Assembly: GCA_009176605.1 (NCBI GenBank)
Contig: SEYY01004999.1
Coordinates: forward strand, 67,501 to 100,000
Direction: 5' to 3'
Source: Armadillidium nasatum
Lineage: Eukaryota; Arthropoda; Malacostraca; Isopoda; Armadillidiidae
DNA: 32,500 nucleotides
The position numbers and the translations under genes are program-made. How positions within the stretch are numbered: the first letter of the stretch is position 1; each line of letters starts with the position of its first letter. This document shows, in pieces, positions 1 to 15,836 of the stretch. Under the pieces are notes generated by a model. It ran no database searches. It worked only from the letters and a program-made list of their open reading frames with translations, and had not been told where the DNA came from.

Positions 1-560
<560 letters not shown>

Positions 561-570
561 TTTCAGTTTA

Positions 571-888
571 TTGTTGGGTTTATTTATGGGATATCTCTGT
601 GAGTTTTTCCCTTACCTTTCCGAAATATTTAAGAGTAACTTCAGCTCTGGAAAGTTTTCGAAATACTTGCAAATTTTTCTTGGGTTCGTCTTCATCGCTT
701 CTGTTGTTTATTACACGATCAACTTACTTCAAGGCTTTTACGTGGAAGCTGAACACAAATCTTCACATCTATGGTTATGTATTTTATTGGTAATTATTGT
801 TTTCTGTAGTTTTTATCTATTTATCAATCTATTTATTTATTTATTTATCTATCTGTCTATCTATCTATCTATCTATCTATCTATTTAA
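571..888 (+). other. open stretch of unknown nature with two hydrophobic segments
   Basis: A 105-codon open frame follows a good splice-acceptor-like string (cttttcag, ending at 566) just after the (AT)n tract. Its first about 75 residues are not low-complexity, and two hydrophobic segments are visible, around residues 33-55 and 68-90. The second runs into TTTA/TCTA tetranucleotide repeats, so the C-terminal part is repeat-encoded. I do not recognise any family. It could be an isolated membrane-protein exon, a transposon remnant or chance. Confidence 0.15.
814..887 (+). repeat. TTTA/TCTA tetranucleotide microsatellite
   Basis: Imperfect ATTT units followed by about nine TATC units. A short satellite of the same unit (ctatctatctatc) recurs at about 1027-1040. 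Confidence 0.9.
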
Positions 889-1021
889 GGCTAGAATTTT
901 TTACGTTCAAGTTAGAGAAGATCCTCTTAGGTAAATTTGTATTTTTATTGTAATTTTATTGTATTTTTTAACCATGTTATGTACTATGTCTACGGAATAA
1001 AAAATTAAAGTCTAAAAAAAA
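889..1021 (+). mobile_element. possible 3' end of a retroelement or retrocopy
   Basis: AT-rich segment ending in an AATAAA polyadenylation signal (about 997-1002), an ATTAAAG string and an A run. This is the layout of a polyadenylated retrotransposed end. There is no coding remnant to name a family. It could also be ordinary AT-rich DNA. Confidence 0.3.
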
Positions 1022-2138
1022 TATGGCTATCTATCTATCTACACCTCTCTTGTTGAATTTTGCTGAAAATTAAAAAAAAAAAGAAAATTATAAATAAAAA
1101 AAACTGATTTCTCCTCTCCTCCCCCTCCCCCCAAGTATAAATGACTAAAATAAATTATTCCTTTTCAGATTTTCATGTTTATGGTTTCAAGATGGCTATT
1201 TTTAAAGTTCAAACCAATATACTTTCCAAGACTTGGAGTGCTCGGAGATTCTTGGATAGAAGTTTACATTCTTCATTTCCATGTATTCTTGGCTCACAAT
1301 GGAACAGCTATCTTACAATTCATTTCATTCTCAGCAATTCTCAAATGAATTAATTCTTTTTATAGTTTTAATTATTTTAAGCTTAGAATTTCAATCAATG
1401 ATAACTTTTATTTCTAAAATTTTCTCTATAAAATTATAATATTTAAAAATAAAAATGTTTAATTATTTTAAATAAAAAATAATATCGTAAAATTACATAT
1501 TTTAAATTTTTTTTTAATATAGTCAGATACATTCATAAATTCCATATAGCCTTTTTATTCTTATACGTAGAAGATCATACGAAAAGGTCATTTTATTATC
1601 TTCCTCCCTTTTTTTTATTTTGATTCTAATTGTAACGAAAACAAGTACAAAAAGGACTAGAAATATTGTCACTTGGAAACTCAAAGCTTAACATTGTAAT
1701 CCAAATGAGCCGAAAATCTCAATGAGAAAAGATGATACTCTCACTGATAAATTAAAAAAGAACTTTAGACAGGGTGATAATGATGGTGAATCTTAATTTT
1801 AATATAGGAATATTTTATCCTCTCTTGTAAGAAAGGCCAGAGAGGCCCACATGAATCCACTGTTGTTGTTCATTTCAGATGAAAAGTAGTTTAACCAATA
1901 TGAAAAGATACACAGATTTTGAAAGTGTTTGTTATAGGAAATTTGGAAAACAGAAGAAGGAAGTGTGTTCCAGATTTTGACAGAAGTCAGCATACAAGAA
2001 TCAGGTCAAAGAAGATTGAACAATGATAGGATGAGACTGTGTAGTGCCACGAGTCCAACGAGATCTCTTCAGAGGATCAGGCATGCGATTAGAGAATTAT
2101 GAAGATAATTGTCTGATGCATTATTTTAATTTTAATAT
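1022..2138. other. AT-rich DNA, no gene recognised
   Basis: Contains a pyrimidine-rich run (about 1110-1134) and many A/T homopolymers. Short open frames on both strands show no domain, no codon bias and no splice context. Confidence 0.6.
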
Positions 2139-2161
2139 AATTATTATTATTATTATTATTA

Positions 2162-2219
<58 letters not shown>

Positions 2220-2282
2220 TATTTATTTTATAATTATTATTATTATAACAAATATTTATTATTATTATTATTATTATTATTA
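2139..2282. repeat. (ATT)n trinucleotide microsatellite
   Basis: Interrupted ATT array in two blocks (about 2139-2212 and 2233-2282) joined by an AT-rich bridge. It would encode poly-Ile or poly-Leu if translated, and is not a gene. Confidence 0.95.
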
Positions 2283-4077
2283 ATAGGACGTACCAAGTAA
2301 GGAATATATGATTTTTGTATTATGAAAATGATGGGCTTAAGAAAATAGTGTTTTGAAGCTGGTGAGAACTTTCCTTTTAACTTTATTTGTAGGATGCTTA
2401 CATGCAAACCTGGTAGGCACTCAACCTCTCTTCCTACACATACCATACACAATAATTATTCCATTCACACCTACATAGTATATACTCTTTGTTTTTCTTA
2501 GCAATTAAAAAAATGGCAACGTAATAAATTGCCTAAGAGAACGAGTGTTAGAAGTCTTTCAAGAATCGCCTCTCATCCACTCCTTTCACTTTCATTTAAG
2601 ATTTCTAACATGTTTGGTTATGAACTACGGTTTTTTCCTTCAAAATTCTCCCACATTCGCAGTATATACCATAAATTTATGCTTTACTAAAAACATTTTC
2701 CTTATTTTGAGAAATCTATTTTTGTTCGTGACCAAATTTCAGGTATTTGAAGATTCTAACAGCAAACCATATCACTGTCCCATTCACCAATTATCTTCCT
2801 AATGTGAATGTTGTATTCAAGTGCCAAATGACGATGCATGTTTTTTCCTGCATTACTATTATTTGAAGTATTTTAAAGACTTCAATTTACCTACCTACTG
2901 TTTCCGACTTCAACCAAATTAGTTACATTCATCAGTGTTGTTTGTTAATCTCGTTTTAATTACCTAGATTTTTCTACTAACTCCCATGATAGAACTTTAT
3001 CTCTCGTTTTCTTATGTCTTTGATATTATCGAATGGAAGATTTCATCGTTCATCATCACTAATTTATATAATTATATCCTATAGTTTCCAAGCTGCCGAA
3101 GGTAATCTCGCCTGTTGATTCAATTACCATAACAACCTTGAGAAGTTAATTAATGAAGAAATTCCAGATCGTCTTTGGAACGAACGCAACATACTACATA
3201 ATTTCTCAACTTTCTCTTTCAATTTATACTTTTAAACTCATTCCTTTGCAGGGCTCTCCATTTCACCTTTTTGTTTCTGTATATTTTATTACGTTCCTTT
3301 AAATCTTTTGCAGAAACGGGATAATCTAGTTAGGAGACCAAGTGTGGTAGGATTTTCAATCATACTTCTTTGACTTTCCTCGGAATGACAACCTCCTCAG
3401 CAAAAAGGACCTTTCGGAATAAGCAGAGGTCAAAACTGCATTGATTCTTTCTGGAGTGAAAGAGAACATAAAATTTTTTTTCAGTTAAAATTCGCAAACC
3501 TTGGTTTAATTCTGCTTGTAAGATACTATTAATAGAAGGAATTTAAATTACTTTAAAAAAGAGTATTAACACCATTTATATAATTGTTAATATATTTGGC
3601 TTCAACTTCAGTTTCCTTAGTTATCCAGTTTAGTATCAAGAACGGATATTTGACGAAGTGACAAAAAAGATAATTTTTATTAATATAAAGTAGGAAAATA
3701 AAATTTTTGAAAGAACACTACTACTACTACTATTACTATTGACAGATTAAAAAAAAAAATTTGGGTTTTCATCTACAATGGCTGCAATTATGAACGGCAA
3801 AGAAAGAAGAAGAAAAGTAGTAAAGAAAAACCTTTATTTCAACTAAATAAATAAAGATACTTTGCAGTATACTACGTAACAAACCAATCGAAATATTCAA
3901 CACTGAATTCAACTGAGATCGAATATCTTTTCTTCAATATTGTCCAGTCATACACAAATGATGCCTTAAAGAGCAACTACACGTAAAGGAAAAACGAATA
4001 TAAAAACCTAATACATATTTGATTTTAATAGTTATAATAAATATATCAAACAATAATAATGATGTGTTAAAAGTATC
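2283..4077. other. AT-rich DNA, no gene recognised
   Basis: About 1.8 kb with no domain-bearing reading frame, no tRNA-like boxes and no long repeats. A short ACT run lies near 3718-3738. Confidence 0.55.

Positions 4078-4108
<31 letters not shown>
4078..4108. repeat. (TAA)n microsatellite
   Basis: About ten ATA/TAA units. Similar arrays occur at 4477-4548, 4675-4703, 5462-5512 and 29356-29396. Confidence 0.9.
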
Positions 4109-4111
<3 letters not shown>

Positions 4112-4212
4112 CTGAAAAACACAATTGAGAACATAACAGATCTTAATATCTATAAAAATTATATACAATTTTTCCACTAAAAAATATCACACAAGGACTG
4201 GCCTCCAAATTA

Positions 4213-4385
<173 letters not shown>

Positions 4386-4476
4386 GAAGGTGCTATATTA
4401 CAATGTTTATCGATATCGATACCAAGCCTCTCAGCTTGTCTGAAATTGACTACTGATACCACTTTTATTATTATTA

Positions 4477-4479
4477 ATG

Positions 4480-4548
<69 letters not shown>
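4477..4548. repeat. (TAA)n microsatellite
   Basis: Two TAA blocks separated by a one-unit slip (taaataat). Confidence 0.92.
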
Positions 4549-4740
4549 TTAGGTTATGCAACTACAAATTACGGAAAAATCAGTTAATTAATGAGTAATA
4601 TTTAAGTAAATCTTTATCAATAATGTTGTTATTTTAAGGTTATAATGGCAACGTAAAAAAATTGAAAATATCTCCTAATAATAATAATAATAATAATAAT
4701 AATATTGATTATGGCTATGTAAATTTGTATATTAATAAAG

Positions 4741-4756
4741 CAAGGTTTCAGAGTCG
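4741..4756 (+). repeat. left terminal inverted repeat of the hAT-like element
   Basis: CAAGGTTTCAGAGTCG. It pairs exactly with 9749-9764, and one further outside base (g on the left, c on the right) also complements. Confidence 0.75.
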
Positions 4757-5061
4757 AAGAAAAACTGGTTTTGACGTCGATTTACGACCTCTGACTTTTT
4801 TTAATATTTTAAACGTCCGATTCTGACTACGACTCTTCAATTGTCAAACACCCGCGACTTCGTATCTTAATATATCAAACGTCTTCCAAACTCTTCAAAA
4901 TTTTGTAGTTTGACTCACGACTCAAATTTCATTGGTTCGAGCCTCTGAGGGTCTAACACTTGTATCTTTTATTGAGTTATAGTTTGGAAAATATATTCAA
5001 AAGGATAAACTAATAGATCAGCATTATAATATTTATTAAACTCTGATCATATTTATTCTCT

Positions 5062-5362
<301 letters not shown>

Positions 5363-5461
5363 AAAATGGATAATAAACAAAATATCACCACATTACTATA
5401 TTTACTTCGCATTAAATCCTTAATTTCTACTCTACGAGCCAAAAATGTTTGTTCGAAAAGT

Positions 5462-5512
5462 GATAATAATAATAATAATACTAATAATAAATAAATAATA
5501 ATAATAATAAAA
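5462..5512. repeat. (TAA)n microsatellite
   Basis: Imperfect TAA units ending in an A run that leads straight into the hairpin at 5521. Confidence 0.88.
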
Positions 5513-5520
5513 AAAACAGG

Positions 5521-5601
5521 GCAACAAATAGTTAAAACCAGAAAAACAAGAAGTTCTGTTTTAACTTTTTCTTTTTCTGGTTTTAATTAACTATTTGTTG
5601 C
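5521..5601. repeat. inverted repeat (hairpin), 26-30 bp arms
   Basis: The left arm 5521-5546 (gcaacaaatagttaaaacca then gaaaaa) is the reverse complement of 5572-5601 apart from a four-base insertion in the right arm. The 25-base loop contains a further partial copy of the CTGTTTTAAC motif. It has no coding content. Possible origins are a small fold-back transposon remnant or a replication-slippage hairpin. Confidence 0.85.
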
Positions 5602-5667
5602 TCCGTTTCATGTTTTTACTATTTTAGAACAAATATTTTAAGCTCATACGTGCAGAAATTAAAGGAT

Positions 5668-5898
<231 letters not shown>

Positions 5899-5984
<86 letters not shown>
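5899..5984. repeat. (AT)n microsatellite
   Basis: AT array lying between the LINE 3' fragment and the fold-back palindrome, with one slip near 5952. Confidence 0.95.
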
Positions 5985-5988
<4 letters not shown>

Positions 5989-6291
5989 ACTAATTAAAAC
6001 AATAAAAATAACAAAAGTTGAAAAGTTGTTAAAACCAAGATAGATAGTAATAGATTAAAATTAAAACATACAATATTTCTAAATCCACTAAACTACAGCT
6101 TTCTCATCAGGTGCTGGGCAAGAGATCGAAAGCTTTCTCTTGCTCAGCCCCTGATGAGAAAACCGTAGTTTAGGGGTTCTGAAATATTGTGCGCTTTAAT
6201 TTTAATCTATTACTATCTATCTCGGTTTTAACAACTTGTTGATGACCTCTTGCTTTTTCAACTTTTGATATTTTTTATTGTTTTAATTTGT

Positions 6292-6296
<5 letters not shown>
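5985..6296. mobile_element. fold-back palindromic element (two about 150-bp arms)
   Basis: The left arm (5985-6132) and right arm (6133-6296) are reverse complements at high identity from the outer AAACCACTAATTAAAACAAT to the centre at AAAG/CTTT, with no real loop. The right arm has a roughly 16-bp insertion (about 6239-6254), and there are scattered substitutions. Both outer ends touch (AT)n. There is no reading frame. Likely a fold-back or MITE-like element, or a head-to-head duplication of an unidentified repeat. Confidence 0.85.

Positions 6297-6386
<90 letters not shown>
6297..6386. repeat. (AT)n microsatellite
   Basis: Uninterrupted AT array joining the palindrome's right end to the 5' end of the LINE. 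Confidence 0.97.
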
Positions 6387-6390
<4 letters not shown>

Positions 6391-6392
6391 GC

Positions 6393-7194
6393 TTGTCCTG
6401 ATGCACGGTCTATTTTTTTCATTAATTTCTGCAACATTCGCGGTCTGCACTCCAATTTCTCCTTTGTTGAACATCACCTCTCTTCTTCTAGATCTCACCT
6501 CTTATTCTTGACCGGAACTGAGATGTTTGAGCGTTCTGATAACAAACCCTATTCTGTTTCCTCCTACTGTCTCTATCCTAAATTTTCAGCTAAAGGCGGT
6601 TGTTGCGCATACGTGCGCAACGAAGTCGTTTGTTCTCGTGTCTCTAACTTCGAGTCTTCAGAATTTTCCACCTTATGGCTCAGGCTCTTTTGCCATTCTA
6701 CGACTAAATTCATTTGTTCTGTTTATTTATCTCCTAATTCTACTGACTATCCTAAATTCTTCGACTATTTAAACTCCAAAATAGAGCACATTCTCTCTTC
6801 TTCTCCTTTCTCTGAAATCATCATATTAGGTAATTGCAATGTTCGCCACTGCCAATGGCTTTCTTTTAGTTCTCATTATTCATGGTGAACGTGCCTTCCA
6901 TTTCGCTATCCAAAACCACCTTGTGCAGTTGGTGCAGCTCCATACTCGTATTCTTGATCGTCTTGGAGATGAACCCAACATTCTAGACCTTTTCCTAACT
7001 TCTAATCCTTCTCCTTATACTGTTAAACTCTTTCTTCCTCTGGGTTCCTCCGATCACCTTCTTACCTCTGTATTCTCTTCTATCTCTTCAAGTCTTCCGC
7101 AGGGAAGACCCCCTTCTTTTGAAAGGAAACGTTTGTGGAATTTCGATGCCGCAAGCTGGTCGGACTTGCGGTCGTATTCTTCGATAGCTTTAAA
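6393..7194 (+). pseudogene. LINE endonuclease (APE-type) remnant
   Basis: APE-like endonuclease remnant of the LINE, which would nick the target DNA. Visible blocks, in order, are CNIRGL near the start, [48 protein letters not shown] and, after a frameshift at about 6840-6890, [12 protein letters not shown] and LGSSDHL. The family motif GDFNxH has Asp changed to Asn and Phe to Cys here, so the site is probably inactive. The SDH motif is retained. The remnant continues toward the linker ([15 protein letters not shown]). Confidence 0.8.
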
Positions 7195-7690
7195 TCTATT
7201 ACATATCCGAGGGGTCCCTCGGAGTGTGCAGAACGCATTACCGAGGTGATTCTCACTGGCATTGAGGCGTACATTCCATTTTCTTTCCCTTCTACTAAAC
7301 CTAAAAACCTTGGTTTAACTCTGCTTGTTCTCGCGCTTTCCGCCGCAGGGATGTTGCTTTTAGGGATTATCATAGTCTTCAAACTCCAGAAACTCACGCT
7401 ACTTATATTTCATCCCGTAATCGTACTAAAAACTTTTTTCTCCGTAGAAAATGCAATAATCTTTCTGGTTTCTCTTCTTCACATTCTTTCTGGCATTTTG
7501 CAAAAAATATCAACTCTAACTTTGCTTCTTCCTCTTTCCCTCCTTTAATATCTTCCGACGGCACAAATGCTGTTTTACCTTCTTCTAAAACTGAACTCTT
7601 CGCTCAAATTTTTGACTCTAATTCAACCTTAGACAATTCCGGAGTTATTCCTTCTCCTGCAATCTCTAACTCAATTATGCCTAAAATTAG
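7195..7690 (+). pseudogene. LINE linker region between endonuclease and RT
   Basis: Frames in this stretch alternate between short open pieces such as [20 protein letters not shown] and AYIPFSFPSTKPKNLG. A third frame resembles the Trp/Arg-rich linker of Jockey-type ORF2. It has no enzymatic motif and is broken by frameshifts. Confidence 0.6.
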
Positions 7691-9240
7691 AATTTCTTTC
7701 TAAGGATGTCATTTCTGCTGTCTCTGAGCTTAATACTAAGAAGGCGTATGGTCCCGATGGTATTCCTCCTGTGGTTCTCAAAACTTGTGCTTCCGAGCTT
7801 GCACCCTGCCTTGGTAAACTTGGTAAACGTCTTTGTCTCTCTACTTCAACCTTCCCTTCTTGCTGGAAACGTGCGCTCATTCAGCCTGTGTCGAAGAAGG
7901 GGGGGGGACCCCTCTCAACCCTCCAACTACCGTCCTATTTCTTTGAACCTCCGTTCTCGCTAAAGTTTTCGAATCTATCATTAACAGGAAGATTTGGAAA
8001 CATCTCAATTCTTCTAATCTTATCTCAGATCGCCAGTATGACTTTCGTAAGAAACGCTCTACTGGTGATCTTTCCCTTTTCTCTGACTCTTGGTCCTCCA
8101 CTCTTCGGCATTTCGGTGAATTTTTTGCTGTCGCGCTGGACATATCGAAAGCCTTCGATAGTCTGGCACAAAGCTTTGATTTCTATACTTCCCTCTTTTG
8201 GTATCTATCCTTCTCTCTGCGATCTTCTAATTTTCTTTCCAATCGTTATAGCAGCAGTTGTAGACGGCCACCGTTATTCCTTTAAATCTATTAATAGTGG
8301 TGTTTCTCAGGGTTCTGTCCTATCCCCAACCCTTTTTCTGCTTTTCATTAATGACCTTCTCTTTTATTACCTCATCTCCTATCCTTTCCTATGATGATTA
8401 CTCCACCCTTCTATACTCCTTCCAGTTTGAAAAAGCGCCCACCCAACAGCAGTTGATAGACTCGAGAAGGGTAGCCTTGGAGCAACTAACCTCTGATCTT
8501 TCACGTATTTCAAATTAGGGCAGAGAAAAAAAAGGTTGTTTTCAATGCCTCAAAAACTCAGTTCCTCCATCTCTCTCTCCACAATCTTCCACACAACTAT
8601 GATATCTTCTTCGAAAACACACAATTCAAACCTTCATCTGTTCTTAATATTCTTGGCGTATCCTTTTCTCGTGATCTTTCTTGGAAAGATCACATTACTT
8701 CTCTTTCTAAACAAGCTTCTAAGAGGATGGGTGTTCTGAGGCGCCTTCAGAATTACTTCACGCCACCCCAGTTGCTTGCTCTGTATAGGGGTGTTGTTCG
8801 CCCTTGTATGGAGTATGTGTCGCACATCTGGGGTGGTTCCACTCATACAGCTCTCCTTGAGAAGGTGGAGTCTAGGGCTTTTCGTCTCATCAACTCTCCT
8901 GCTCTTACTAACTCTCTCCAATCTCTTTCTGCCCGTCGAATTGTTGTCACTCTCTCTTTACTATCGCTATTACAATGGAACACTGCTCTTCTGAACTCTC
9001 TCGTTGCATATCTCCTCCATTGAGAAGAGCTCGTGCGACACGCCTCTACACAGTCTCATCCTTTCTCTGTCCAACTCTCAAACCCCAGATTTAACCACTA
9101 TGCTCAATATTACATATACTCTACTGGTAAAGTCTGGAACACACTCCGTGCATGTTTTTCCAACTTCCTTTAACTTGCACACTTTCAAACGCCGTGTATC
9201 TGGACATGTTCTTCTCCTTCGATCAGGAGAGTAATTTTCC
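7691..9240 (+). pseudogene. LINE reverse transcriptase and C-terminal remnant
   Basis: The RT begins with YGPDGIPPVVLKTC (about 7747-7790), then CWKRALIQPVSKKG, NYRPISLNL and, after frameshifts, ALDISKAFDS (motif A, near 8136-8162). SGVSQGSVLSPTLFLLFIND follows (motif B, near 8296-8355). The YADDS catalytic block is distorted to SYDDYS near 8388-8402. The C-terminal block LYRGVVRPCMEYVSHIWGG then LINSPALTNSLQSL spans about 8779-8930. Stops and frame changes occur throughout. It is an inactive copy and visibly more decayed than the minus-strand element at 29615-32340. Confidence 0.85.
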
Positions 9241-9281
9241 AATTCTGGTGGAATTTGGTAGGCCTCCGGCCTTTGCCCACA

Positions 9282-9463
<182 letters not shown>

Positions 9464-9748
9464 TAATCTCTGTTTTATCATTCTACGTTTTATTTAATCT
9501 ACTTCTTTTGACCTGACCAGGTTATATAGAGACATACCGACTTTTGATTCCGATTCTGATATGGAAGTTAATTTCCCATCGTAGGTAATGAATAATAACA
9601 TCTAAAACGATGATTTCAAAGAAAGCCAATGGTTATATTTGGAGTTTACAGCAATTTAGAATAATTTGGCTAAAACAAATATCAGAAAGAAGAAATTTTT
9701 AAAAATATTTTTGAATGAGAGTTTGGAGTTATTTATTATTTAGACTAA
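9464..9748. other. right subterminal region of the hAT-like element
   Basis: No gene. Contains CGACTTTTGATTCCGATTCT near 9539, matching the GATTCTGACTACGACTC-type sequence beside the left terminus at 4816-4838. Confidence 0.5.
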
Positions 9749-9764
9749 CGACTCTGAAACCTTG
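9749..9764 (-). repeat. right terminal inverted repeat of the hAT-like element
   Basis: CGACTCTGAAACCTTG, the exact reverse complement of 4741-4756, followed by ccataaag. Confidence 0.75.
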
Positions 9765-10588
<824 letters not shown>

Positions 10589-10948
10589 TCAAGAATGTTT
10601 TTTTGGTGAGTAATCATGTTGTGATTTATAATGATGCTTCAACATTGTTTGATCCGAATACTGACTCTCACATAATTTACATTTAAATGGCTTCACACCT
10701 GTATGAATACGTATATGACGCGCTAAGTTTCCTTTATACATTGTAGAATGACTGCAAAATTGACAAAAATATTTTGCTGCATTTTTGTTAACAGTTGGAA
10801 TCCCCATCTTCCCAACGCTTCCATGATGAGATTCATAAACTAGCCCAGGTTCTATTATTTCAAGCCATTGACCCTTGTTTTCACAGAAAATAAATTTAGA
10901 ATCCGACCCCGTTTGCATCCGAGATTTGTCTTCACTATGTAACACAAT
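10589..10948 (-). CDS. alternative terminal exon C of BTB-zinc-finger gene (two C2H2 fingers)
   Basis: Most distal of three alternative 3' exons. The acceptor ttatttgcag precedes it, and the frame opens between codons (IVLHSEDKS), matching the phase-0 donor of the last common exon at 18873. It encodes 119 residues then TGA. A linker containing FIFCENKGQWLEIIEPG is followed by finger 1 (CQFC ... HIRIH, exon residues 62-82), linker TGVKPFK and finger 2 (CKLC ... HYKSQH, residues 90-111, with one extra residue between the histidines), then a basic tail SPKKHS. Spliced to the common part it would give a protein of about 396 residues. Such tails set DNA-binding specificity in BTB-ZF factors. Target unknown. 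Splicing is inferred from sites and phase only. Confidence 0.85.
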   Translation of the reverse strand: MVLHSEDKSRMQTGSDSKFIFCENKGQWLEIIEPGLVYESHHGSVGKMGIPTVNKNAAKYFCQFCSHSTMYKGNLARHIRIHTGVKPFKCKLCESQYSDQTMLKHHYKSQHDYSPKKHS

Positions 10949-11245
10949 CTGCAAATAAAGTTTTCCTATTCATTTTTTAAAATAAATTAACTCAAAAAGT
11001 TAATAATACTATGACAATTCAGATTTTTTTTCTCTCCTCAAAATATTTCTACACATTAAGATATAAAAATTTTAAATTTCCATTCGCAACCAACAAATGT
11101 TTTAACAAATATCACTGATGTAAATAAAAGTGGAAAACTTTTAATTCAATTTCACATATATAAGAAAATAATAAAAAGTAAACTCCGCATTACTACTCTA
11201 AAACCATAACAAAGGTAAATATGTTTTAACACAATAAAAGTTGTC
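10949..11245 (-). other. spacer between alternative exons B and C
   Basis: AT-rich, no coding signal. Includes the 3'UTR of exon B and the acceptor of exon C. A clear AATAAA for exon B is not seen. Confidence 0.6.
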
Positions 11246-11737
11246 TTAGGTATGTTTTAGAAAATGATTTTTTAACGTTTCGGAACTAGAACAGCGATAT
11301 TCACAGACAGAGCAAGCAAAAGGTTTTTCCCCAGTATGTATGCGATAATGTCTTTTAATTGTGTGATAAGCAACACTTCTGTAGTCACATATCGGGCATT
11401 TAAAAGGTTTTTCTCCAGTATGGGTCATCATATGCCTTTTTAAGTTGGCTTTTTCTTTCGAGCTGTAAGAACAAATTTGGCAAGAAAAACGATACTTCAA
11501 TTTGTTCAAACGACTTCTACTGCTGTTATTTATGTGTCGAGGTAAAACCTGTTTGAGACGACAGGACGAAAGTAAGTGACTCGATACCATTTTCTCGTTA
11601 GATGACGAACTTCCCTTTGTATTTAAAGGTCTGGATACGCCAAACTGCTCTTGCAATGACATCAGGGCGTCAAGAGACTGGTTGGAGGCTGAAGCAACGG
11701 AATCTATTTCAGTAAGAGGTTGACAATATGTACCGTC
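11246..11737 (-). CDS. alternative terminal exon B of BTB-zinc-finger gene (three C2H2 fingers)
   Basis: Acceptor attgcag, then DGTYCQPLTEIDS in phase 0, compatible with the common donor. It encodes 163 residues then TAA. A Ser-rich linker and a basic stretch (RSRLNKLKYR) precede three consecutive C2H2 fingers. These start CQIC, CPIC and CSVC, at exon residues 86-106, 114-134 and 142-162, joined by two canonical TGEKPF linkers. The protein ends one residue after the last finger (KHT). All zinc ligands are intact. The spliced product would be about 440 residues. It is probably a nuclear sequence-specific transcription factor isoform. The exon is free of the surrounding microsatellites. Confidence 0.9.
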   Translation of the reverse strand, partial: DGTYCQPLTEIDSVASASNQSLDALMSLQEQFGVSRPLNTKGSSSSNEKMVSSHLLSSCRLKQVLPRHINNSSRSRLNKLKYRFSCQICSYSSKEKANLKRHMMTHTGEKPFKCPICDYRSVAYHTIKRHYRIHTGEKPFACSVCEYRCSSSETLKNHFLKHT

Positions 11738-14960
<3,223 letters not shown>

Positions 14961-15068
14961 ATATATAAATCAAACCAGGAAAGTAATAGGATAATAGTCT
15001 GTGTGTGTGTGTGTGTGTGTGTTTTAAAAAATATATAAATCAAACCAGGAAAGTAATAGAATAACAGT

Positions 15069-15121
<53 letters not shown>

Positions 15122-15125
15122 TTAA
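14961..15125 (+). repeat. 70-bp tandem duplication containing expandable (GT)n
   Basis: The unit starting ATATATAAATCAAACCAGGA occurs at 14961 and again at 15031. Each copy is followed by AAGTAATAGRATAAYAGT, a (GT)n run (about 22 bp in copy 1, about 55 bp in copy 2) and TTTTAAAAA. Confidence 0.9.
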
Positions 15126-15284
15126 AAAATATAAACTTTTTATCAATGAAACCACAGAAATGACCAGAGTAAAATACGAGATTCCTAACTTCAGAGATCT
15201 GACGTTTTGAGTATCAAATCACCATAGAAAAATATAGAATGGAATACCATATCGAGATCAGAAACAAAACTAGTTTTATTATTT

Positions 15285-15836
<552 letters not shown>

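Noticed and set aside
2044..2452. Ile/Leu-rich and Asn-rich frames near 2.0-2.4 kb
   Set aside because: Encoded by the (ATT)n microsatellite. The non-repeat parts match no domain.
6151..6190. Hammerhead-ribozyme-like string (CTGATGAG ... CTGAAATATTG) in the palindrome arm
   Set aside because: The core CUGAUGA and GAAA are present, but stem II pairs poorly, the base before GAAA is wrong and no valid cleavage site and closing stems could be drawn.
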